DNA of 64,000 nt, taken from the NCBI GenBank assembly GCA_964034945.1, contig OZ035963.1, positions 50,420,032-50,484,031 on the forward strand, written 5' to 3'. Positions 12,000 to 23,934 of this stretch are shown here, piece by piece. Position numbers and translations under genes: made by a program. The DNA comes from Chrysopilus asiliformis. Its lineage: Eukaryota; Arthropoda; Insecta; Diptera; Rhagionidae. The first letter of the stretch is position 1. Each line of letters starts with the position of its first letter. The notes below the pieces were generated by a model, which saw only the letters and a program-made list of their open reading frames with translations, had not been told where the DNA came from and made no database searches.

Positions 12000-12830
12000 T
12001 CTTGCATTTGGAATATCCTTACGGAGGTTTTGAATTCAGAATCAGAGTCAGTGACCTAAAAATACACCAATATGAGATTTTTTCCCGGAAAATTTGAGGA
12101 AAATGATAGGTCGTTGCCCTTATAGGTTCTTCACTTGTCCTTACAGAGTTGTTAATGTCGGAATCGAATTTAGCTACCCCTAAAGGTGCCGCTTCACATG
12201 AGAGTAAATACGCAAGTAACTCTCAAAAACTGTCGAGAGTTACTCGCAGGAGGTTGTTCATTTGAGAGTTATTTTCGGCGATTTTCCTCTTTTCAAGACC
12301 AATATCTTGATTTTTTTGACATCTTGCTTTGGCGAATTCTCGAGAGCGACTCGCAAAATTCAAACGCCGTTCGTATCTGGCGAGCTACTCTCCGAGAGTT
12401 CAGTAGAGGCCTGTCGACTAGAGAGTAGAATCACTTTTGACAGCTCGCAAAAACTAGCTCGTGAGTTTTTGCGAGTTTCTGCGAGCGACTCTCAGAGACG
12501 TGTCCATTTGCGAGTAGCTGCTATCGAGAGGTTCTCGCCGGCATTTACTCTCATGTGGAGTGGCACCTTAAGAATCCCAGATGAGATTTTTTTCCCGGAA
12601 AAATTGAGGAAAGCTATAATATTGTTATGCTTACAATCTTTCGTTGTCATTACAGACTTCTTAACATTAGAGTAGGCTTCAGCGATCCCAAAAGTCTCCA
12701 GGTGAGATTTATTCCGAAAAAAATCGATGAAAAGGATATGAAGTTATACTTACAGGACCTTCCGTTATGTCTAAAAAGACCAAAATATTGTATTGGCACC
12801 GGAATTACGTAAGGTGGCCAAATTTCATCT
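12000..12830 (-). repeat. Helitron-derived internal repeats, three diverged units
   Basis: Three diverged units combine gagattttttcccggaaaa, ccttacrgagtt and a tcggaatc-type motif. These are the reverse complement of phrases inside the Helitrons at 9324, 44587 and 55109 (ggtcctgtaaggataacg, cccggaaaaact). The units are split by the Harbinger MITE at 12184-12568, which therefore inserted later. Confidence 0.6.
12184..12568. mobile_element. PIF/Harbinger MITE, short copy
   Basis: Terminal inverted repeats start AGGTGCCGCTTCACATGAGA on the left and AGGTGCCACTCCACATGAGA on the complementary right, flanked by TAA (12181-12183 and 12569-12571). Inside are many GAGAGT and CTCGCAA motifs. The 829-bp copy at 43527-44355 shares the ends and subterminal regions and still carries transposase and MADF fragments. 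That assigns this family to PIF/Harbinger. The 137-codon frame across it is spurious. Confidence 0.85.
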
Positions 12831-12882
12831 CCCTATGCAACCTTACTTCGGAAATATGAGCTTCTAACTATTTGTAAATGTA

Positions 12883-12949
12883 CACGGTAAAATTTTTGGG
12901 CAAATGTTAATCCTTTTGGTATTATACATATACAGCTCCACACCGAAAA
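12883..12949 (-). repeat. Copy of CACGGTAAAA repeat, empty site for the 33.9-kb fold-back
   Basis: Read on the minus strand this segment runs from CGGTGTGGAGCTGTAT through AATACCAAAAGGATT to a TTTTACCGTGTA end. The same order occurs at 33838-33863 plus 41452-41495, but there the sequence is split after aatac by a large insertion. It is therefore an unoccupied paralogue of that insertion site. Confidence 0.75.
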
Positions 12950-13011
12950 AAGACTAAAATTCAATTTAGCCATATTATTATTTTTTAACAGCTTTTATTT
13001 AGCATGGCTTC

Positions 13012-13032
13012 GTGTCTGTCTGTCTGTCTGTC
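13012..13032 (+). repeat. Short TCTG microsatellite in Helitron-like debris
   Basis: Five GTCT units precede degenerate sequence containing ggtcctgtaaggataacg and gtccgtaaggataatgg (13106-13230), the same phrases found inside the Helitrons elsewhere in the window. Confidence 0.7.
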
Positions 13033-13315
13033 AGATTCAAATTTTACAAATCCAATTTTGACCCACTTCCACTCATGCGATTGTTTTTGTCGCGATAAGG
13101 GAAGGTCCTGTAAGGATAACGTGATTATTTTTGCCCTAAATATACTTCAAAAAATCTCATCTGGGGGTTTTTGAGGACGCCGAATCCGAATCTGTAATTA
13201 AGAAGTCCGTAAGGATAATGGAAGGCCCTGAAAGCATAAAGTAATTTTGTAACGCATCGAACCAATCAACGGACTCCACCAGGGAGTTAAGGATGACAAA
13301 GGATTTTGATTTCCG

Positions 13316-13605
13316 GATGTCCGCTCGTTTGTCTGTCCGTCTCTCTGCCCGTCTGTCTGTCTTCTGTCTGTCTTTCCGTCTGTCTGTCCTTCTGTCTGTC
13401 CGTGTGTCCGTCCGTCTGTCTGTCCGTTTGTCTGTCCGTGTGTCCGTCCGTCTGTCTGTCCGTTTGTCTGTCCGTGTGTCCGTCCGTTTGTCTGTCCGTT
13501 TGTCTGTCCGTCTGTCTGTCCGTCTGTCTGTTCGTCTGTCGGTTCGTCTGTCTGTCCGGCTGTCTGTTCGTACGTCTGCCCGTCTCTCTGCCCGTCTCTC
13601 TGCCC

Positions 13606-13640
<35 letters not shown>

Positions 13641-13722
13641 CGTCTGTCTTTCCGTCTGTCTGTCCTTCTGTCTGTCCGTATGTCCTTCTGTCTGTCCGTG
13701 TGTCCGTCCGTCCGTGAACATC
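13316..13722 (+). repeat. Long TCTG/TCCG microsatellite
   Basis: About 400 bp of tctgtctgtccg with variants (tttgtctg, tgtgtccg). It opens frames of 149-169 codons on both strands rich in Cys/Leu/Val/Ser or Arg/Gln/Thr/Asp, which are artefacts. Confidence 0.95.
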
Positions 13723-14158
13723 ATACTTTTTCTAAGGAGTGACCTAAAGACTTGAAGTTTTGTAGCTTTTTTGTGTTTTTTATTACAATCTATCAAACTC
13801 TAAAAAAATATTGAAAAATAATACAAATTTGATTAAAAATGTAGTTAATAATTTGAGGGGATTGAAATTTAATTAAAAAATTGCATTAAAAAAATTCGAA
13901 TTGCAGAAATGGGGTTAAAAGTAAGCCCAATAATTTTAACCCTGTATGTAACAATAAAGCAACTTAATACATAGTGTATAAAAAAGGAATTGAATTGTGT
14001 TAAAAATCGCGTGATTTTTAAATGTGAAAACATTGATTTCTGATTTATTCACCTTTTAAACATAGTTTTTACTTAATTAAGTTGTAATGAGCTTAAAATC
14101 AAAAGGTTTTCCTTGTAATTATAGTGATGTGATACCAATTTTCTGTATTCAGAAGCAT
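13723..14158. other. No recognised feature
   Basis: AT-rich sequence with many poly-A and poly-T runs; nothing recognisable. Confidence 0.4.
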
Positions 14159-14161
14159 TTA

Positions 14162-14624
14162 AGGTGATGGCCCAATAGATGCTTTGCTTGCTTCGCTTGC
14201 TTTACTCGCTTTGACAGCTGAATTGAACTCCGTGTTTCCTTATGAAAGCTGGCCCAATACAAAAGCGCTTAAAGCAAAGCGAAGCAAGCAAAGCTTCGAT
14301 TTGAGAAATTCTCAATTCGGCGCTTTCCTTTATGCGCTTTGACAGTTCTGACAATTTAGTTTTTCACCTAATCGATGGAACAATACACAAATAGCATACA
14401 AAATACATAATAAATGCTTTATAAATTAATTTTTGTTGTTAAAATGTTTGCACAAACTTTTTTTCCACTCAGATTAAATAAATTCAATATAAATGCCAGA
14501 TGTCAAAGCGCTCATAGCAAAGCGTACATTGGGCCTAGAGTAGCTTTGCTTGCTTTGATCGCTTGAAATGCTTCAGCAAAGCAAAGCAAGCGAAGCAAGC
14601 AAAGCTTCTATTGGGCCATCACCT
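14162..14624. mobile_element. Harbinger-like MITE with TTA duplication
   Basis: The terminal inverted repeats AGGTGATGGCCCAATAGA are perfect and continue as CTTTGCTTGCTTCGCTTGC-type repeats for about 45 bp. TTA is duplicated at 14159-14161 and 14625-14627. The 463-bp element has extra internal copies of the tgctttgc motif in both orientations and no frame. Its AGG/CCT tips and 3-bp TWA duplication match the Harbinger family at 12184. Confidence 0.85.
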
Positions 14625-14627
14625 TTA

Positions 14628-16480
14628 GATATGTTTTCTTAGTTTTTAATCTGTTTCTCTAAGCATACTGAAGACACCAGCTATTTTCCCATTTAGTAAT
14701 AGGTTTGTGTTAAAAAAAAACAACTTTGCGATAGTTTACAGACAGTGTCTGAAAATAAAACCACATTATAGTGGAGGCACTTCAAACTGAGCAAAGCACA
14801 TAATTAAACCGAAATCAATAATTGTCAATTAATTAGTAAAACCGATTAATGTTGGTATAATTCCGCGATGAGGAAAGTTTGCTATTCAACTTCAATGAGA
14901 TTGAATGGTTGATGAACGGAGTGGGATAGAAAATTGGAATATGTTAATTACATAAACAACTTTATAGTCAATATTGACACATAAAACGTAAAACATATGA
15001 AACTAAAATCGTTCACACGTACATATCGAGCATGGTTCAGTAGTGATACGAAATTTACCCTAATCGAAACCACCTTGGGAATAATATAACCCAATATTCT
15101 CGTACATAATCCCAATAATGATATTCAAGTTGGATGCGATATGTTCATTTTTTGTATGATTCTATTTATTTTATGCTTTAATCTCAATGTTTATCAACAA
15201 ATGTATGAGCAATAAGGGATTATATACAAATAGGAAAATCTAAAACTTTGCAAAAACAGGGAAAAAAATGAACGAAAAAAAAACTGATGGAAAAAACCAC
15301 CAACATAACTCGCTAATAAGTCATTTTAGGATACCGTACACGTCCATTTGATATGAGTTGGGCTCCATCTACTGATGAATAATTCATTCTCTGCATATGC
15401 TGCCATTACCGCAAAATTTGTTCCTCGACCCTCCCCGCCCATTGGGCTGATCTGGTGTGCGATGTTTTGATATTTTTTCAACAACCCTGCTTTCCATACA
15501 CGCAAATACTTTCCCTGATGAATATGATGATGATGTTTTGGGCAGAGAAGTTGGCGGGCAATGAAGGAAAGGTTTCAGTAGGGGTGGATGTGGGATTTTT
15601 TTCCCTCTCAACCCTTTTTGGGTCAAATCCAACGAAAATATTCGCTTCACTTCATTCCCACAAAAATGCGACCATGTAAACATATTTAGAAAAATTTATT
15701 CTAGCTTTATGTAATAGCATAAAATTCGTAAACCAAGAAACCACCTCCTGTCGACGGTAATTCGTGTGAAAGTTGAAAAAAAAATATGTACACATATTAG
15801 AAATTCTGGTGAAAAACAAAAACCATACCCAATTTTCCCGCTCAGTGTTTTGGGATCAAAAACCCCTTTTTTTTGGCAAACATACATAAATCCGGACGAA
15901 ACTTCTAGGGTGTAATTTTGACGTATTTTCCCAAGGAAAATGCTAGAAATACAGGAGGAAAATATAAAAAAAAACATAAGAAAAACCACAATTGCCAGGC
16001 GGCAATCCTAATACACTCTACATGAGAACTTTAGATCGGATTTTGACAGACAGTTTTTCAATCGTATGGCAGAGGGCGGAGCGAGGCAGTGGTCCGATTG
16101 AATTGTGTTGTATGGAAAAGTTATGTAAAATTGTTGGAAATACCGATCATCTTATTTGTAATTATTATTTTTGAATTTTCAAAAATAATTATTATGTCCA
16201 ACTGTGAAAGCCTCAAACAAGATCTTATTTGTATGCAGGAAAAACATTATTTTGAACACTCTTCTCATTTAGATGTCGTGTTTGGCGACCCAACTCTCGA
16301 ATCATTCTAGCGCCATGAAATTTCGAATTTGTATTGAAGGCATACTAAATGTTTCGGAATAACGAAAGTATATTTTTAAAAAAATACATTCTAAACCAGA
16401 CGGTTTTTTCCCGGAAAAAAACAAAAAAATAAACAAAAAATTGCAAGTCGCTAGGTCAACTCGTATTCGAATTATTTAAG
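14628..16480. other. No gene confirmed; mixed unique sequence
   Basis: About 15384-15690 is less AT-rich and has overlapping open frames on both strands (99 codons minus, 74 codons plus). Neither shows a domain, and opposite-strand openness argues for chance. A 97-codon minus frame (15696-15989) is Phe/Ile-rich and low-complexity. Nothing else is supported. Confidence 0.35.
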
Positions 16481-17640
16481 ATACGTACAACGGACAGACT
16501 GACAGACAGATGCACGGACATGCTCATAATTTTGCCAGAAACGGATTTCGCACCAATAGAAATTTTGTATCTGCGTTATGAAAACTATATTTTCCTTCTA
16601 TAGAAGAGGAGAGCAAAAACGATCTCGTTCAAGTTGAAGATGCACGTGATTGCTAATTGACAATGAACGTGATCATTTAATTGCGCATAGTATAGTTGAA
16701 TTAAGCTATGACAATTGTATTGTTTTGATAAACGACTTATGGCGTATTCGAAAAACCTGCCCTTTTTGCTCGAAAATTGCGCAATGTAAATTTTGAACCG
16801 AAAAGAAAATTTTGACAAATTTTTTCTAACAAAATTTTCTTGATAAAGTTGGTACTCTTCGACTCCAAAGTAGAGCATACTCTTAGTCTCGCCATTAGTG
16901 TTACAATTTCGAATTCGCTAATTTATCCTATAATATAATACGAGGAATGTTTGCACAACGATCTCGAAAACCTGCCTAACGGGAGCTAGGGATTTTCGGG
17001 GACAAAAAACCGATCTAGATAGGTCTCACCTCTGAGAAAATTCCCCTCGATACCCCTCGCCTGTTATCTTCGAATTGGGTCATCCGATTTTAATGAAACT
17101 TTACAGTATTACTAAGGGGGCTAAGGGCTTTCGATTTTTTCACTACAAATCTGACTTTTCCCTCCCCTCGATATCCCTCGCCTGGTGTCTCAAAACAACG
17201 TTTCCAAAGTCGATGACAGCGATTCCTTATTAACCACCCAACCGATTTCTATGAAATTTTGTTATCGCGAATTTGTTTTGTAAGAATGGCGGGAATTTCC
17301 TTTTTCTCTAGGTCGGGAATTTAAAAACTCTGGAAAAGCTCTGTAAAGATAATGTGAATTTAGTTTTTCCCCAAAAATCAGCAAAAGTAGGAATTTGAGG
17401 TCGCCGAGCATGGCTCGGTCTTCCTGGTACTGTGTTACAATTGTCCAGTCGCCTGCGGCTTATTTTTAATTACAATTTCCAATGCGGCTATTTATAAAAA
17501 AAAATAGAGGCCAAAAATTTATGTCAGATTTTTCCTGAGACTGTGTTTCTCTTGATTTAAATACAGCGCCGCATTTCGCCTGCGGCGCACAATATTGATT
17601 GTTTTGATAAAGCAGGCACTCTTCGACTCCAGAGTAGAGC
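16481..17640. repeat. Decayed Helitron-like and GCCGCAGGCG repeat remnants
   Basis: Fragments include gacagactgacagacag (TCTG on the other strand), accgatttctatgaaatttt, ctctgtaaagataatgtg, and two copies of a phrase with ttggtactcttcgactcc/cactcttcgactccaga (near 16850 and 17615). The gcgccgcatttcgcctgcgg motif near 17570 relates to 7738 and 50960. These are old repeat remnants without coding capacity. Confidence 0.45.
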
Positions 17641-17817
17641 ATGCTCTAAAACTGTGATTCGAATTCGCCATTAGTTGAATTAATCACGAACGAAGTTGAC
17701 GCAAAATCAACTAATGGAAATTCTCTTCGTGCATAGATATTGTAGATAAAAAAAATGTGGATAAAAAAAATTGTAGATAAAAAAACCAAAAGAGGAAAAA
17801 AATAATAAAAAATCGAA

Positions 17818-17890
17818 CTTGCTGGTTGATATTCGAACTCGATTCCTGAAAGCGAAGAATTCGGCTATCTTACCCACCCACCCATCGCAT
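17818..17890 (-). other. Possible tRNA-derived SINE head (weak)
   Basis: On the minus strand GTGGGTAAGATAGCCGA is followed 26 bases later by GAGTTCGAATATC, resembling the spaced A and B boxes of an RNA polymerase III promoter. I could not draw a complete cloverleaf, and no second copy is seen in the window. It may be a tRNA-derived SINE scrap or coincidence. Confidence 0.2.
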
Positions 17891-19190
17891 CGGCGCACTT
17901 TCGAAATCGCAGTTAACTGAATGATTTTGACAATGAATAATGAAAATATATTTTTAACTCCAATATGATCCTCATACAGAATACAAACCCACACAATGTC
18001 TTCTGAATGCGATAGAGTTGTAAAGAGTTAATTTTTTTTCTTGCAAAAAAAGGGTTAAAGAAAGGGAAAATAAGTACTTACTATAAAAAGGCATGAGAAA
18101 AATTCATGTCACCACACCTGAATTAAACCTTGCTGGTTTGAGCATTTCAAAAACGAGAGCCAAAAAAAATCCACCCTATATTCGTTAAGTCTTTCTTTCC
18201 CTAATATATCTCTTTTTTATTCCATTTATTGTATCCCACTTCTTAATCTAATTTCTTACATCCCACTTCTGACATTGCGCGTTTAGGTACCACCAATTTC
18301 ACTTTACTTATTCGTAACGATCCTTTTCGGATTACATTCTCCTTAACCATTAGTTTTATGATTTCGTAATGAAATTTTTATGTATGAAACGCGTTCATAT
18401 TGTTCCTCACTATTTTCATAAGTATTACGCATTATCCACAAGGCATAGAAAAAAATTATCATTCTCATTTGCAAGGCAATAATAATAAAGATAATTTTTT
18501 AGTATCACATAACATATGCAATTCTGTAATAATGCTAAATAGAGCCGTATATCTGTTGGTTGTAACATGGTAAAAAAAAATAACATCTTCTCTTCGCAAT
18601 CCCATTTCCGCCGCCCGGTGTATTTTCATTCTAGTGTCTGTATAGCGCCTAATTTAAATTTCATATTTAGATGAAAAATTCGAATACTTAACTAAAAAAA
18701 GATACTTGACGGTTAAATTCTATTTATTGAGCAATAATTTAAAATGTTTTCAAAATGGGGCTGTGAATTAATGATGCGATATTTTCCGGGTTTTTATTTT
18801 TGGTTTCACTTTCTGAGAAATTGTAATTGTTATTGCGAAAAAAATGAAGCTTTATTAATAAATGTATTGTACTAAAAAGGGAAAAATAATAATTTTTTGG
18901 GAGCTTTCAGAAATAAAAGCGAGATAAAATCATAAAAAAGAAAATAAAATAAATATTTATCTCGCTCTGATACGATAAGCTTTATTTTGTTTTTTGTTTT
19001 TAATTTTTTTTACTTTCATCTCTGGAAATTTTTTTGGAGCGTCTCATATCGCTTTGTCTCGACGTCAATCCTAATACTTTTTCCTTATTCATGAAAAATT
19101 CTGACCTCTCAATTTTTCGTAAAAAACATTTTTTAAGCACTGCCGACCCGCATCGATTGGTGACTTTTTTTTTCAAAAAAGCCTTTCTGT
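17891..19190. other. No recognised feature
   Basis: AT-rich sequence. A stretch near 18840-18970 contains motifs (gagataaaatcataaaaaag) resembling sequence near 22990-23060, suggesting an old shared repeat. No coding signal. Confidence 0.35.
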
Positions 19191-19196
19191 TTGTTA

Positions 19197-19508
19197 AGGG
19201 CAATTCAGACTAACGATTCCGGTTACGATTCTGATTACGATTCCGATTACGATTACGATTACGATTACGATTCCGATTCCGATTACGATTACGATTCCGA
19301 TTGCGATTACGATTACGATTACGATTCCGATTACGATTCCGATTACGATTTAAGCTTCTCGACAATAAAATCAAAGCTTTCAACTATATGGACATGAAAG
19401 CTTTGATCTCATTGGTCGAGGAAGATCAATCGTAATCGCAATCCCAGTCGTAATCGTAATCGCAATCGTAATCGCAATCTTAATGCAATCGTTAGCCTGA
19501 ATTGGGCT
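19197..19508. mobile_element. Hexamer-TIR MITE, copy B, with expanded hexamers
   Basis: The ends are AGGGCAATTCAGACTAACG and the inverted AGCCCAATTCAGGCTAACG, flanked by TTA (19194-19196 and 19509-19511). The left arm carries about 20 ATTACG/ATTCCG units; the right arm has fewer CGTAAT/CGCAAT units. The core (caaagctttcaac...gaaagctttgatctcattgg) matches copy A. At 312 bp it is the longest copy. The Asp/Tyr/Ser-rich 68-codon frame is a translation of the hexamer. Confidence 0.85.
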
Positions 19509-19656
19509 TTAGTCCTATAGTCTATTAGTCTCTCGAACTGTGTAGGAGATTTCTCAAAAACTACTGGAGCTAGCGCCATAAAATTTTACATAGATGTTTG
19601 GTCCTGGAATAAGACGATTCCATTGACTTTTGTTGAAATTCCCTTAACTGGAAGTT

Positions 19657-22195
19657 ACCAAAATGGCAGCTTTTTAAAAATCGCAATATCGTTTTTCCCG
19701 ATTTTCTCCGAAACTACGCATTTTTCTACAGTCTTACGTATGACAAAACTTTGAGAAAAAACCGTACATTTTGTGTCTTCTAGAATTGTGTATTTTGAGG
19801 CGTTATGGAGACATGCCGTTTTTTCAAAAAAATCAGTTTTTTAGAATATATCGAAAAACAACTGGTTTTTGGTAATTCAATATATGGCCTGAATTCAAGA
19901 GAATAATGTTTGCTACAGTTTTGCCGTTTACTCGTATCCGCCATATTTTACCGTTATAGAGATATTTTTTTTCCGCTATATTTTACTGTTATTGAGATAT
20001 TTTATCCGCTATATTTTACCGTTATAGATATTAGAAGGTAAAAAAGAAAATTTTTACGAATTGCTTGCAAACTAATGGTTTTTCGAAAAAATTGTTAAAA
20101 TAAAAATTAAAGATACTAAAATTCTCCACATTTTTGCCTTTCACCGTAAATGGATATCTTTTACCGTTATCGAGATATTTCAGATTCTGTAAAATTGAAA
20201 TTCATATCTTGATGTAAACCAATATTTTATTCGTCAGGCAAATAGCACAGAAACGTAGATTTTGTATAAGAAAGTCATGTACTGTTCACATAAGATATTT
20301 TCTGTAGTTTCTGCCCTTTTTACATAGAATTTTTTAAAAGTTTGAATCTGTCCCAGACAGTAAAAAAACGCTTTTCATTTTTCTTACAAGAAAAAAAAAT
20401 CATGGACAACGGGTCGCATATAACTACGATTTACTGAACTGTTTAAAATTTCAACAAACATTGAATTCCTTTTTCACTTGACTCCTGAAATTTTCTGATG
20501 CATAACAATGTAAAGTTTTGTAATTTTTCAGACTGTCGTCTTGGAATTGAGATCCTGGCGCGACGTTGTGTTAAAGAGCCAGCAATTTTAAAGTCCTCCG
20601 GAAAATTCTCCCCTTTATTCACAGTGTTGCCTAAAAGGGGGACAAATTGACATGCATATTTTTTTGTTAACAATAAAACATGCTGCCAGAAAAAAAAACA
20701 CTCCCCGAAAACAGTATTTCGGGGTGTTGAAAAAATACCGGAACAATAATCCAGATAATAGTGGGAAATTGTGAATAATGGATTTCTGCTAAAGGCAATC
20801 GCATTTACAGTCGAACAATTCTTTTCGCATGAATAACTTAGAAGGTTAACGAGGGACAATATGAAAAGAATTAAATTTCATTATTTCATCCCATTTTCCT
20901 TGATTCTGCCTTTTTTACCCGACATCAACAAATCGTATAAATTCGAAATACAGAAACAAAATGTGTTTTAAATATTTTTATTATTCAAAGGATATGCAAT
21001 GAACTTTGAATACATTTTTAATTTCATACCTTTTGAATGGTGGATGTCAACAAATGAAGATTTTCGCCTTTAATATTCTTTCGGTTTTCATTCATCTTTT
21101 TCACAGGTCTCAACCCATTGTTGCAAGGGTTTTTATTGAAATTTTTATTTGGTTATGTGCACAGCGCATTTCTTATACAAAATCTACGTTGTATTTTTTA
21201 TTTGTATAGTATTTTATCTACGTTCCGTCACCATTCACACGAAGTAAAATATAAACTGGAGGACATTGGCGCGTGACCGGGACCTCTGGCGGGAGACATT
21301 GCGACAGGCCAACACTGGAAACCGGTTGTAGAGCTAGAGGGAGGAAGAGAGAGAGAGGAAGAGATAAAGGAAAGGAGAAAGGAAGAGAGAGAGGAAGGGA
21401 GAAAGGAAGAGAGAGAGAGGAAGAGAGAGAGGAAGAGAGAGAGGAAGAGAGAGAGAGGAAGAGATAAAGGAAAGGAGAAAGGAAGAGAGAGAGGAAGGGA
21501 GAAAGGAAGAGAGAGAGGAAGGGAGAAAGGAAGAGAGAGAGAGGAAGAGAGAGAGGAAGAGAGAGAGGAAGAGAGAGAGGAAGAGAGAGAGGAAGAGAGA
21601 GAGGAAGAGAGAGAGGAAGAGAGAGAGGGAGAGAGAGAGGAAGAGATAGAGAGGAAGAAAGAGAGGAAGAGAGAAAGGAAGAGAAAGAGGAAGAGAGAGA
21701 AAATATTAGCTTATAACAAATATTTTTTTTACTTTATCTGAAACATCTCGATAACGGTAAAAGATACCGATTTACAGAGAAGAGAAAAAAATGTCGAGAA
21801 TTTTCATATCTTTAATATTTTCTCAAACAATTTTATAGAAAAAAAATTAGTTTGCAAAAAATTTGCAGATTTTGACATTTTCAGGAAAACATCTCGATAA
21901 CGGTTACCTTTTACCGGGAAAAGACAAAATTCTAGCAAATATTATTCTCGTTACTTAAACTCATACATACAACCAGCAAAAACCCGTTTTTTTAGATAGT
22001 CGTAAAAAATAGATTTTTTTAAATAACGACATATCTCGATAAGGGCTTGAGATATGCAGTTCTATTAAAATACCAAAATGTAGGAAATATTATTTTCTCA
22101 AGCTTTTGTCATACATAAGACTATTAAAGAACGCGAAGCTTCGAAGAAAGTCGCGAAGAACTAAACTGAGATTTTTAAAATGCTGCTATTTTGGT
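19657..22195. repeat. 2.5-kb diverged inverted repeat
   Basis: The left arm (19657 to about 20215) reappears inverted at about 21701-22195. Matching anchors, left against complement of right, are ccaaaatggcagctttt/ccaaaatagcagcatttt, gtcttacgtatgacaaaa/gtcttatgtatgacaaaa and tatcttttaccgttatcgag (in both). The match resumes further in (CGTAGATTTTGTATAAGAAA at 20260 and inverted at 21171-21190). A block of about 500 bp (21204-21700), including the GA tract, is present only in the right half. No open frame carries a domain. Arm similarity looks like 65-75%. Confidence 0.75.
21318..21700 (+). repeat. GA-rich microsatellite tract
   Basis: About 380 bp of gagagaggaa repeats with gataaagg and gaaagg variants; several sub-blocks are duplicated. 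It lies at the inner edge of the right arm of the large inverted repeat. The Arg/Glu/Gly frame (21273-21467) is an artefact. Confidence 0.95.
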
Positions 22196-22298
22196 TTTTT
22201 TTCCTGGAAAATTTGAGGAAACTGATAATCACGTTATTCTTATATGACCTTCGATTATACATACAAGGAAGAAGTAGTAAAAATATTGTATTGTTTAA

Positions 22299-22505
22299 CA
22301 CGTTGACTGCCAGACCAATTTTGCAAAAATGTAAGGGAGATGCCAATACATGTAGACGTATGTAGAATGTACGTATGTATGAATGTATGTATGTATGCAT
22401 GTAGATTGTAGACCCACCTATCGAAAATGATATCCTTGGCCGCTCATGAATCATAGTGTTAATTTTCACTGGCTATCAAAAATGATAGCCATGGCAGTCA
22501 ATGTG
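22299..22505. mobile_element. piggyBac-like MITE 1 (TTAA)
   Basis: Ends CACGTTGACTGCCA and inverted CACATTGACTGCCATGG are flanked by TTAA (22295-22298 and 22506-22509). The TTAA duplication and such ends are typical of piggyBac-like elements. Internal tgtatgtatg repeats and a tatcaaaaatgata palindrome; no coding. Siblings lie at 46741 and 52665. Confidence 0.85.
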
Positions 22506-22706
22506 TTAAATTTTTCGAGAACTAACTTATTTGGTGGGTTTCGGTATCGACGACTCCGATTCTGACATTAAGAAGTCTGTAAGGATAACGGAAGGTCTTG
22601 TCAGGATAATGTCATTATCCTTATCATTTCCAGCCATACTAATCAAATACGAAATTACTAAAAAAAGTATGAAATAAATAAAAAATACAAAAAATAGTTT
22701 TTTTAA

Positions 22707-22924
22707 CCTTTAATTGATGAGGTGGGTCCAGTGGACCCATATTGACTTTTCTCTCGTTGCTATCTCTCATGTTTTCAGCACAGTGACTTTGAAATCTTCA
22801 GTACCTTCATACAGTATGCTGTTGCATGCCGAGTTAAAAGCACGGATTTGGTATGTGATTAGAACGTAGTGAACGTGGACCCCACCTCATCATTTACGCA
22901 TATTTTCACCTCATAAATTAACGG
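22707..22924. mobile_element. piggyBac-like MITE 2 (TTAA)
   Basis: Ends CCTTTAATTGATGAGG and inverted CCGTTAATTTATGAGG, flanked by TTAA (22703-22706 and 22925-22928). Subterminal GAGGTGGGTCCA motifs are inverted on the other side. 218 bp, no frame. It is a different family from MITE 1 though it has the same target preference. Confidence 0.85.
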
Positions 22925-22928
22925 TTAA

Positions 22929-23934
22929 AAACTGTTATTTAAAAAAATGGACTAAAAAGAAAAAAAAAATAGTTTTTTGGGCACCGTGTATCAGAAATAA
23001 AAACGAGATAAGAGCATAAAAAATAAAAGAGCATAAAAAATAATATTTATGTCGCGTTTATTTCTGATAAAAATTATTTTTTCCTTTTTAGTGCATTTTT
23101 TTAAATAAAAGCTTTTAAAAAAATTGATTTTTTTTGTTATTTTTTATATTTTTATGTCCATTTGGGAAAATTTTTTCTCAGTCCAACATTGAAAACCTCC
23201 CCATTTTGCTAAATTTAGATTCTTCTATTCGAATAATATTTAGTTCAATTACCGCATCGTAAGACTTTTGTTTCGATTTAATAAAAAAAAAGAGATTTTA
23301 TTTCGGATCCATTTGCTGCAATGGTAAAGAAGTATTCATCAATTTTATTGGATTTGTAATGCAGTTGTGAATCTTTTGAGCCAAAAGAAATTGTTCGGTG
23401 GTGCCAAGCAATGTAAAAAATTTAAGTATCAGACGGTGGTATCTGAAGGTTTTGGAAATAAATTGTTATTGGTTTCGTTCATTGTCGATTTGATTTAGAG
23501 AGATTGAGCACTCGGAATAAATTTTTTGAAATGTGCCGACATAGACAACATCTTTCATTTCACTGTTGATGTTTTTGTCGATGGTTGTGATCTGTTGGTA
23601 ATCCTTGATGTTGTTTTCGAGAAGCACTTCCATTCCAATATCATCGCATCGGCATCAAGAAGGAGCCGAGACTTTGTTTAAGGATGTTCACCTTGGAATT
23701 ATGCAAAGAGAATATAAGAAAGTTTACCGGCAGCTGCTATATAACAGCAAATTTCACGATAACTGAATGATATGTGGTTGAAAATGGTGGGTTAGTGGTT
23801 TTTTGAATTTTACTATACAAACATGATGTAATATAGTATTGCTGTTATGAAATTTTATTCTGGAATGGTGAGTGAAAAGTATTTTTTTTAATTTCATTTG
23901 TTTCTTTGTTTGTTAAATCTTGTAATATAATTTT
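22929..23934. other. No recognised gene
   Basis: 22940-23170 contains inverted aaaatag/ataaaaaat motifs and gagataagagcataaaa phrases like those near 18900 and 30190, an old dispersed repeat. 23180-23930 shows no recognisable feature. Confidence 0.35.

Noticed and set aside
12262..12675. 137-codon frame, and similar 44072-44359
   Set aside because: Both translate the GAGAGT-rich arms of the Harbinger MITE family.
13287..13796. Open frames of 149-169 codons on both strands
   Set aside because: Translation of the TCTG/TCCG microsatellite.
15384..15683. 99-codon minus and 74-codon plus frames as a host gene
   Set aside because: Overlap in opposite orientation, no domain, no splice context I can support.
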